Origin: CAZIWX01 sp964543125 | GTDB lineage: Bacteria > Fidelibacterota > UBA8477 | Reading direction: 5' to 3' | NCBI GenBank assembly: GCA_964543125.1 | Contig: CAZIWX010000139.1 | Location: forward strand, 1 to 5,891 | Length of the DNA: 5,891 nt | In this document: piece by piece, positions 1-4,677 of the stretch | Numbering within the stretch: the stretch's first letter is position 1 | Layout: the number at the start of each line of letters is the position of its first letter | Position numbers and translations under genes: made by a program | The notes under the pieces: generated by a model | Database searches by the model: none | The model's input: the letters and a program-made list of their open reading frames with translations, nothing else | What the model was told of the DNA's origin: nothing

Positions 1-263
1 AGGCCTTTCATAAAACCCGCCACGGCAACCGCGGTAATTGTAGTATCATTAGAAAAATTTTTAGCAACAATAACCTGGTACCCTTCTTCCGCCAGACCTT
101 TATAGGCATTGAGTTCGGCCCGGGTGTTGGCCAGGCGGCGCAAGAAGGCTATCCGCTCGCTCATGACCCAGCGCAAATAGCCCAGGCTCAACACTAAACT
201 TGCCAGGGTCAAGAGCAAGGCAATCAGGGCGATATGGCCCTTTTGGAATTTTTCACGCTGCAT
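1..263 (-). CDS. PilX-like minor pilin / pilus assembly membrane protein (N-terminal part, runs off the left edge)
   Basis: Eighty-seven complete codons are visible, starting MQREKFQKGH. A short charged N-terminus (residues 1-8) is followed by a hydrophobic segment at about residues 10-30 (HIALIALLLTLASLVLSLGY), then a polar, Arg-rich helix with the pattern NAYKGLAEEGYQ (about 52-63). That layout (Gly before a long hydrophobic helix, then an 'A..AE.G' stretch) is what PilX N-terminal domain proteins and GspK-type pseudopilins show. Gly9-His10 could be a prepilin peptidase site, but the Glu usually found at mature position 5 is absent (Ile instead), as in GspK/PilX-type tip subunits. The ATG at 263 is chosen because the ATG at 267 meets a TGA after four codons and lies too close to the Shine-Dalgarno. 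The gene starts 23 nt after the PilW-like gene and is last in the visible operon. The PilX assignment is inferred from architecture and order; the C-terminal part is not in the window. Confidence 0.7.
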   Translation of the reverse strand, partial: MQREKFQKGHIALIALLLTLASLVLSLGYLRWVMSERIAFLRRLANTRAELNAYKGLAEEGYQVIVAKNFSNDTTITAVAVAGFMKG

Positions 264-269
264 GCATGG

Positions 270-276
270 CCTCCTT
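270..276 (-). promoter_or_regulatory. Strong ribosome binding site of the PilX-like gene
   Basis: AAGGAGG on the minus strand lies 6 nt before the ATG at 263 and only 2 nt before the competing ATG at 267. The spacing and the early TGA in the other frame both settle the start at 263. It is the best Shine-Dalgarno in the pilus cluster. Confidence 0.8.
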
Positions 277-286
277 AACCGGCTGA

Positions 287-946
287 TTAGTTAAAGATTG
301 GCGGAGGTGACACCGCGGCATTGCGCAACCCCCCGTATTTTGAACTGGCAAAAATGGTCTTGGTGAAGGTCATATATTCCGTCAAAGGACCTTCACCAGA
401 ATAATTCGTAGTCAAGGCCAGCGTAAATGAAACATCGAAAACGGATTTTTCGAATGAACCGGTCCCGCGCCCCGGTAACTGGACACCCTGGCTCTGTAAA
501 GATTTACACGTGAAATCCACCAGATTGACGACACGCTGTTTATTCTCGCGATATTCACCCGTTTTAGGTAGATACACGCCATTCAGCATGGGGCGATTGT
601 TCAGCAGAAACCCCTCACTACCGGTTGCGCTGATTACATTCAGGTTATCGTTCCAATCCTTGACTTCAATTTGTTGTTTTCCCTCAATGCTGTTGACCTG
701 AATATCCTTGGCCTGCTTCATTTCATCACCGATTTCTTCCATGATGATGTTCCCGTAATTACGCAAATCCATGAGCACCCAGTCATTCCGGTAATGATAC
801 ATGATGGCCAGGGCTGAAACGACCAGCCCCATCAAAATGATGGCTGAAATGGTGATGCCCAGCATGGCTTCAATCAGCGTGAAGCCTCCCGAGGCCGGAT
901 CGTTTATTTTGCGGCGGCGGTGCATGGTTTTCAAATCCCGGCTCAT
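287..946 (-). CDS. PilW-like (GspJ-type) minor prepilin
   Basis: With the start at 946 the product is 219 residues. It has a 21-residue basic leader ending in Gly-Gly, then the class III prepilin signal GFTLIEAMLGITISAIIL. Prepilin peptidase would cut between Gly21 and Phe22, leaving Glu at mature position 5. The hydrophobic helix spans about 22-46, and the rest is a soluble beta-rich head with one Cys in VDFTCKSL. Length, 'FTLIE' helix and position after a PilV-like gene suggest a PilW/GspJ-type minor pilin that helps prime pilus assembly and cap the tip; this role is inferred from the family. A longer reading frame opens at 1024, but it overlaps the upstream gene by 82 nt and gives a prepilin leader of 47 residues. 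The ATG at 946 overlaps the upstream stop as ATGA, the usual sign of translational coupling. An ATG at 925 (212 residues) is a possible alternative. No strong Shine-Dalgarno precedes either one. Confidence 0.82.
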   Translation of the reverse strand: MSRDLKTMHRRRKINDPASGGFTLIEAMLGITISAIILMGLVVSALAIMYHYRNDWVLMDLRNYGNIIMEEIGDEMKQAKDIQVNSIEGKQQIEVKDWNDNLNVISATGSEGFLLNNRPMLNGVYLPKTGEYRENKQRVVNLVDFTCKSLQSQGVQLPGRGTGSFEKSVFDVSFTLALTTNYSGEGPLTEYMTFTKTIFASSKYGGLRNAAVSPPPIFN

Positions 947-1482
947 TTGAAGGGTATCACTGAAGTTGCCAGCCGGAGCGTATCCTTGAGCGCGTTGCCG
1001 TTCGCTCCACCCGGTCTTTCCCAAACGATATAGGCTTCCAGCGTGTAATACGGAAAATATTTTCTCCTGGAATCATCCGTGCCGCCCTTATGGATGGGTT
1101 CACGGTAAATCGTACCGATCACCGTAGTTGGATCTTTCGGATCCCGGGTTGGGGAATAAAGCACCACTTTCTGGGGAATACCACCGCTCCACTCCACATT
1201 TCCAATAATCCCGGCATGGAGCCGGCCCCGCCATAATTCCATATAATTGCTCAGTTCCTGGAGCGCCCGGTCGGCTATCATGCTATTCCGCAGCATGGTC
1301 CGGCCATAAACAATTCCCAGCATGAGCCCCACGGACGCAATGGCGATCATGAGCATGCCTACGAGGACCTCAATCAGGGTAAAACCACGCTTGCGCGTAT
1401 TCCGCCACCGGCTGCTAACCTCACGGGCCGGTTTTTCGGAACCGGTTGCTCGTAAGGCGGAGATTGGGGTGGGAAACAACAT
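943..1482 (-). CDS. PilV-like (GspI-type) minor prepilin
   Basis: The product has 179 residues. It carries the prepilin motif RKRGFTLIEVLVGMLMIA: the cleavage site is between Gly33 and Phe34, Glu is at mature position 5, and the hydrophobic helix runs to about residue 60. The head domain follows and ends in ATSVIPFK, a beta-strand ending of the kind seen in GspI/PilV-type minor pilins. In type IV pili such proteins sit with PilW and PilX in the priming/tip complex. The gene begins 15 nt after pilT and its TGA overlaps the ATG of the PilW-like gene, so the two are probably translationally coupled. The leader is unusually long (33 residues against about 5-15 in most prepilins), but no ATG or GTG lies between residue 1 and the cleavage site in this frame; only a TTG at codon 2 offers another start. 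The Shine-Dalgarno is weak (GGG about 12 nt upstream). The family call is firm; the exact minor-pilin type is inferred. Confidence 0.82.
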   Translation of the reverse strand: MLFPTPISALRATGSEKPAREVSSRWRNTRKRGFTLIEVLVGMLMIAIASVGLMLGIVYGRTMLRNSMIADRALQELSNYMELWRGRLHAGIIGNVEWSGGIPQKVVLYSPTRDPKDPTTVIGTIYREPIHKGGTDDSRRKYFPYYTLEAYIVWERPGGANGNALKDTLRLATSVIPFK

Positions 1483-1497
1483 TCGATAATTACCCGG

Positions 1498-2556
1498 TCA
1501 AATGATGCCCTGTTTAAATTGTTTGGGATTATCAGCCACCTGAGCGGCTTTACTCCGGTCGATGGCGCCAATCGAAACCAAACGCTGCAGATCCTGATCA
1601 AGGGTCTGCATCCCGTCGGTGCCGCCGGCTTGAACCACGGAGGGGATTTGATAGATTTTATCTTCCCGGATAAGGTTTCTGACGGCTGAATTGGCGATCA
1701 TAATTTCCAGAGCCGGGACCCGGCCTTTTCCATCCTTGCTCGGCAATAGTTTTTGGGCAATCACCGCTTCCAGGCTCTCGGAAAGCATGGTTCGAATTTG
1801 GCCCTTTTGACCGACCGGGAAAATGTCAACAATTCGATCAATGGTCTTAGCCGCGCTGGAAGTATGCAGCGTGGATAAAACCAGGTGTCCCGTTTCGGCG
1901 GCGGTCAAAGCTAACTGAACCGTTTCCAGATCACGCATCTCACCCACGAGAATAATGTCGGGGTCTTCGCGCAGGGCCGCACGCAAGGCATTGGCAAAAC
2001 TGTCGGTTGATTGTCCCAGTTCACGCTGATTAATCAAACAGTTACGCGAAGAGTGAAAGTATTCCACCGGATCTTCAATGGTAATGATGTGCGCCTGGCG
2101 ATTCTCGTTCATATAATCCACCATGGAAGCCAGGGTCGTCGATTTCCCGCTGCCGGTGGGACCGGTAAGTAAAATCAGCCCCCGATCACGCAAAGAAAGG
2201 TTGGCCAGCACGGGTGGCAAGCCCAGTTCTTCAAACCCCTTGGCCTGGGATGGAATGACCCGAAAGACACCCGAGATACCATTGATCTGCTTGAAGAAAT
2301 TGACCCGAAAGCGGCCCTGATCCCCGAGACGGCGGGAGAAATCGATTTCCTTGTTAGCCTGAAAGCGATTTCGCTGATCCTCGTTCATCACTTCCCCGGC
2401 CACGCCATCCATTTCTTCCCGGGTCAGAGCCGGTAAATTCAACGGATGCATGACCCCGTTGATTCGCACCATGGGAACCGCACCTACGCTAATATGCAAA
2501 TCCGACGCTTGGCTGTCGATGGCGTAGTTCAATAACTCATCTATATGAAACGACAT
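1498..2556 (-). CDS. pilT: Type IV pilus retraction ATPase PilT
   Basis: This is a complete 352-residue secretion ATPase of the PilT branch; family members are usually about 340-370 residues. PilT forms a hexamer at the cytoplasmic base of the pilus and uses ATP hydrolysis to depolymerise the fibre, driving twitching motility and DNA uptake. In order: an N-terminal PAS-like domain (about 1-100, with ASDLHISVG at 17-25); Walker A GPTGSGKST (132-140); Asp box HIITIEDPVEY (156-166); Walker B DPDIILVGEMRD (198-209) with its Glu; His box ETGHLVLSTLHT (221-232); and the PilT-specific C-terminal motif AVRNLIRE (291-298), needed for retraction in known PilTs. That last motif and the lack of the N-terminal extension and zinc-binding Cys cluster found in PilB/GspE separate it from extension ATPases; PilU is a less likely alternative. 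It starts 44 nt after the pilin gene and is followed 15 nt later by minor pilin genes. A weak AGG lies about 13 nt before the ATG. Confidence 0.96.
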   Translation of the reverse strand: MSFHIDELLNYAIDSQASDLHISVGAVPMVRINGVMHPLNLPALTREEMDGVAGEVMNEDQRNRFQANKEIDFSRRLGDQGRFRVNFFKQINGISGVFRVIPSQAKGFEELGLPPVLANLSLRDRGLILLTGPTGSGKSTTLASMVDYMNENRQAHIITIEDPVEYFHSSRNCLINQRELGQSTDSFANALRAALREDPDIILVGEMRDLETVQLALTAAETGHLVLSTLHTSSAAKTIDRIVDIFPVGQKGQIRTMLSESLEAVIAQKLLPSKDGKGRVPALEIMIANSAVRNLIREDKIYQIPSVVQAGGTDGMQTLDQDLQRLVSIGAIDRSKAAQVADNPKQFKQGII

Positions 2557-2600
2557 AAATAACTACTTACCTGTTCTCAATGCTGGATTACCGTACTGAA

Positions 2601-3032
2601 TTATTGTTTAACGTCTTCGTCAAAGCCGAAACCGGAAAATTTCCCCGTTTCAACTGTAAAGGTCACAATTTTCCCGGCGCCCTGTTTCATTTGGTCGGTG
2701 CTGGTGGCCGAGATCGTGGCCGGAGGTTGATCTGTTCCCCCACCCTCGATAGTGAATTCCCAGGCGGCGCTGGTTCCTCTATCAACCTGTATATATTTGG
2801 GCTCTAAATCAGTCGTAACCTCGCTGGGGTACATGCCTGTATCCTGAAAATACATCTTGGATGCATTCATAATGGCGCCAATGGTCGCCTGGGCATCGGA
2901 GGCATAAGCGCTCTTCACATAGGACTGATAAATCGGGAATGCGACCGCGGCGAGAATAGCCACAATAATCACAACGACCAAAACTTCGATCAGCGTGAAG
3001 CCGGATGGCCGATTTTTAAATGGTTTTTTCAT
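2601..3032 (-). CDS. pilA: Type IV major pilin-like prepilin (PilA family)
   Basis: The precursor has 143 residues. A short basic leader MKKPFKNRPSG (1-11) precedes the motif FTLIEVLVVVIIVAILAA. Cleavage after Gly11 by prepilin peptidase leaves N-methyl-Phe1, and Glu is at mature position 5. Pro22 and Tyr24 sit where the classic type IVa pilin helix kinks (AFPIYQSYV). The amphipathic helix continues through DAQATIGAIMNASKMYF, followed by a small beta head domain. There is no cysteine anywhere, so the C-terminal disulfide loop of Pseudomonas and Neisseria pilins is absent. The mature protein would be 132 residues. It is the first gene of the cluster and has the most canonical helix, which suggests the major subunit; a minor-pilin role cannot be excluded without expression data. 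GAGGAGA at 3038-3044 gives a good Shine-Dalgarno 5 nt before the ATG. No terminator is visible between it and pilT. Confidence 0.85.
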   Translation of the reverse strand: MKKPFKNRPSGFTLIEVLVVVIIVAILAAVAFPIYQSYVKSAYASDAQATIGAIMNASKMYFQDTGMYPSEVTTDLEPKYIQVDRGTSAAWEFTIEGGGTDQPPATISATSTDQMKQGAGKIVTFTVETGKFSGFGFDEDVKQ

Positions 3033-3249
3033 TTGAATCTCCTCGTTTAGCTTTTTTTGCGGCGGAAATTAAAGGGTGCCCTAGAGGTGGCCAACCGAAA
3101 ACTTGTACGCCCCGTCACATATTCAATAAAGAATACATAACAGGGAATAATTCGTGACCGTTTTGATACAACCCGCTCATCAATTTTCTTTAAAATCGGC
3201 TCTTAAAAAGGTGAGTATCCATTTTCGGGTGAGTCATTCGGGTTTTCTT

Positions 3250-3300
3250 TGCCAGCAGGGTGATCATGGTTTAGTTTTAAGGATGAATTTCTGCCAGCAG
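3250..3300 (+). repeat. 9-bp direct repeat TGCCAGCAG
   Basis: TGCCAGCAG occurs at 3250-3258 and again at 3292-3300, 42 bp apart start to start (about four helical turns). Both copies are followed by an ATCAT-containing stretch. It lies between the pilus operon and pip. It may be a regulator site or coincidence. Confidence 0.35.
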
Positions 3301-3307
3301 ATATCAT

Positions 3308-3328
3308 CCTATCCGCTTGAAAGATAGG
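3308..3328. repeat. Small inverted repeat CCTATC / GATAGG upstream of pip
   Basis: CCTATC (3308-3313) and GATAGG (3323-3328) pair perfectly around a 9-nt loop that contains TTGAAA. The element lies 41 bp before the pip start codon, so it would fit an operator or a 5' leader hairpin. There is no T-tract long enough for a terminator. Confidence 0.3.
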
Positions 3329-3369
3329 TTATTACTCACCCTGTATTCAAGTAACGAAACGAGAACGAA

Positions 3370-4341
3370 ATGCCGCCTCCGCCCAGCCTCGCACGCCCCC
3401 TTTATCCACCGATTGAACCGTACCGCTCGGATTTTCTTAAAGTCAGCGATCTGCATACGGTCTATTATGAAGAAGTTGGTAATCCCGCCGGTCAACCGGC
3501 AATTTTTGTGCATGGGGGACCGGGTGGCGGAATTTCTCCGCACTACCGCCGGTATTTTGATCCGGCAAAATATCATTTAATTCTCTTTGACCAGCGGGGC
3601 GCCGGACAAAGTACTCCGAAAGCCTGTTTGGAAGAGAACACCACCTGGGACTTGGTGCGGGATATGGAGAAAATCAGGACCACCTTGGGAGTTGAGCGTT
3701 GGGTTGTTTTTGGGGGTAGCTGGGGAAGTACGCTTTCCCTGGCCTATGCCGAGACCCATCCCGAACGCGTAAAGGGATTGATTTTACGGGGAATTTTTCT
3801 GGTCCGGAAAGCAGAAATTGACTGGTTTTATCAGGCGGGCACGTCGAAAATTTTTCCCGATCAATGGGAGCGCTTTCTGGCGCCAATTCCCCGGGCCGAA
3901 CGGGGCGATTTGTTGGCAGCCTATTATAGCCGTCTCACCAGTGCCGACGACGCCATCCGTCTCCCGGCAGCGCAGGCCTGGAGCCAGTGGGAAGCGGCCA
4001 CCAGCAAGTTGTATCAGGATCAGCAGGCCATTGATAAATTTGGTGAAGCTGAACTGGCAGAGAAATTTGCTCGAATTGAATGCCATTATTTCACCAATCG
4101 CGGTTTCTTTGAGCCTGAGGATCAGCTATTGAAAAACATTGCTAAAATTCGCTCCCTGCCGGGTGTGATCATTCAGGGGCGTTACGATGTGGTCTGCCCG
4201 GCCACAACTGCCTGGGATCTGCACCAGGTCTGGCCGGAAGCGGAATTTCACCTGGTTCCGGATGCCGGTCATTCCATGTCGGAACCGGGCATTCAATCCA
4301 AACTGCTGGATTACACCGATCGTTATTCAACTTTGATCTAA
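3370..4341 (+). CDS. pip: Proline iminopeptidase (prolyl aminopeptidase, EC 3.4.11.5)
   Basis: The product has 323 residues, close to the 310-320 of the bacterial family (peptidase family S33). It removes N-terminal proline from peptides, in the cytoplasm since no signal peptide is seen. Visible in order: oxyanion-region HGGPGGG (48-54); DQRGAGQS (74-81); NTTWDLVRDMEKIR (90-103); the nucleophile elbow GGSWGS with Ser117; WEAATSKL with Glu208; RIECHYFTNRGFF with Glu237; the catalytic Asp273 in QGRYDVV; and His301 in DAGHSMSEP. Ser117, Asp273 and His301 form the triad. Glu208 and Glu237 match, with a constant offset of four to five, the two glutamates that hold the substrate amino group in the Serratia enzyme (residue numbers from memory). 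The ATG at 3370 has only a weak GAG-type Shine-Dalgarno about 8 nt upstream. The stop is followed by a hairpin shared with the convergent tRNA gene. It is divergent from the pilus operon and shows no evident functional link to it. Confidence 0.95.
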   Translation: MPPPPSLARPLYPPIEPYRSDFLKVSDLHTVYYEEVGNPAGQPAIFVHGGPGGGISPHYRRYFDPAKYHLILFDQRGAGQSTPKACLEENTTWDLVRDMEKIRTTLGVERWVVFGGSWGSTLSLAYAETHPERVKGLILRGIFLVRKAEIDWFYQAGTSKIFPDQWERFLAPIPRAERGDLLAAYYSRLTSADDAIRLPAAQAWSQWEAATSKLYQDQQAIDKFGEAELAEKFARIECHYFTNRGFFEPEDQLLKNIAKIRSLPGVIIQGRYDVVCPATTAWDLHQVWPEAEFHLVPDAGHSMSEPGIQSKLLDYTDRYSTLI

Positions 4342-4366
4342 CTTATAACACCGTATGTAAAACCTT

Positions 4367-4390
4367 AAAAAGCCCACGTTTCCGGGCTTT
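4367..4390 (-). terminator. Rho-independent terminator of tRNA-Ala, possibly bidirectional with pip
   Basis: A 7-bp stem (AAAGCCC at 4369-4375, GGGCTTT at 4384-4390) encloses an 8-nt loop. Read on the minus strand, GGGC is followed by five T (4371-4367), so it best fits the end of the tRNA transcript 9 nt after the mature 3' end. On the plus strand, 27 nt after the pip stop, the stem ends in TTT and is followed by GGGGTTTT, a weaker signal that may also stop pip transcription. Confidence 0.7.
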
Positions 4391-4399
4391 GGGGTTTTG

Positions 4400-4472
<73 letters not shown>

Positions 4473-4556
4473 GTTTTTGGCTTGACCGGCACTCCGAAAT
4501 ACGCCCCTGCTCTTTCGCATCTGATACCGGCCATTCCGCGTTTTGTTTACAAATAG
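4473..4556 (-). other. 5' leader of the tRNA-Ala precursor
   Basis: These are the predicted transcribed bases between the promoter start site and the mature 5' end, to be removed by RNase P. The first part contains an imperfect inverted repeat: CGCG at 4537-4540 and 4557-4560, with TTTG/CAAA at 4542-4545 and 4550-4553 around TTTA. It overlaps the predicted start site. I see no open reading frame or second tRNA in it. Confidence 0.5.
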
Positions 4557-4562
4557 CGCGTG

Positions 4563-4602
4563 ATTATAACCGGTTCCCTAGGCTATTTCAATTGAATTTT
4601 TT
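4563..4602 (-). promoter_or_regulatory. Sigma70 promoter of tRNA-Ala with UP-like A-tract and GC-rich discriminator
   Basis: On the minus strand the -35 box TTGAAA (4586-4591, five of six) is separated by exactly 17 bp from the -10 box TATAAT (4563-4568, six of six). An A-tract (AAAAAATT, 4595-4602) lies just upstream of the -35 box, where UP elements bind the RNA polymerase alpha subunit. Downstream of the -10 comes CACGCGC (4562-4556), a G+C-rich discriminator like those of rRNA and tRNA promoters under stringent control. Transcription would start near 4556, leaving a leader of about 84 nt before the tRNA. This is the strongest promoter in the window. Confidence 0.8.
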
Positions 4603-4627
4603 GCCCATGTTCCCGGGTTTATAAAAT
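4601..4627 (+). promoter_or_regulatory. Weak candidate promoter for the exported protein gene
   Basis: TTGCCC (4601-4606, four of six) stands 15 bp before TAAAAT (4622-4627, five of six); the overlapping TATAAA (4620-4625) is another possible -10. The spacing is short, so this is a tentative call made because some promoter is expected between the divergent tRNA promoter and the ATG at 4678. Confidence 0.25.
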
Positions 4628-4677
4628 ACCAACCTTTCCTTGAATAAAATTTAGCCGCACCTTATTATTCGGCATTC

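Larger units (their letters stand above)
3210..3340. repeat. Three copies of GGTGAGT, two direct and one inverted
   Basis: GGTGAGT occurs on the plus strand at 3210-3216 and 3228-3234 (18 bp apart) and on the minus strand at 3334-3340. The first and third copies extend to an 8-bp perfect inverted match (GGTGAGTA at 3210-3217, TACTCACC at 3333-3340). They could be operator half-sites in the divergent promoter region. Matches this short can arise by chance, so no function is claimed. Confidence 0.35.
3033..3369. other. Divergent intergenic region between the pilus operon and pip
   Basis: This stretch has 337 bp without a convincing gene and must hold the control signals for two divergent transcripts. 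On the minus side the only clear element is the pilin Shine-Dalgarno (3038-3044), preceded by an A7 tract at about 3052-3058. I found no good sigma70 pair there. On the plus side TTGCCA (3249-3254, five of six matches to the -35 box) stands 17 bp before TAGTTT (3272-3277), a poor -10, so it is only a weak candidate. The region also contains a 9-bp direct repeat, three copies of GGTGAGT and a small inverted repeat, listed separately. The rest is A+T-richer than the genes on either side. Confidence 0.6.

Noticed and set aside
947..1024. N-terminal extension of the PilW-like gene to an ATG at 1024
   Set aside because: It would overlap the upstream prepilin gene by 82 nt and add 26 residues before an already sufficient basic leader; the ATGA overlap at 943-946 is the more natural start.
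1374..1601. 75-codon minus-strand frame across the pilT end and the PilV-like start
   Set aside because: It lies wholly over two well-supported genes in another frame, has no recognisable domain, and reads like a shadow.
2580..2807. Plus-strand frame antisense to the pilin gene
   Set aside because: Composition is typical of an antisense shadow, no Shine-Dalgarno precedes it, and it opposes a clear pilin gene.
3073..3095. Possible sigma54 promoter for the pilin (TGGCCA followed by GGGCA on the minus strand)
   Set aside because: The GG and GC elements are 11 rather than 10 bases apart and the -12 element lacks TTGC; sigma54 promoters tolerate almost no spacing change.
3304..3580. Two open frames (one per strand) covering the pip 5' region
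   Set aside because: Both overlap the start of pip, whose HGGPGGG motif and family alignment are unambiguous; neither encodes a recognisable protein.
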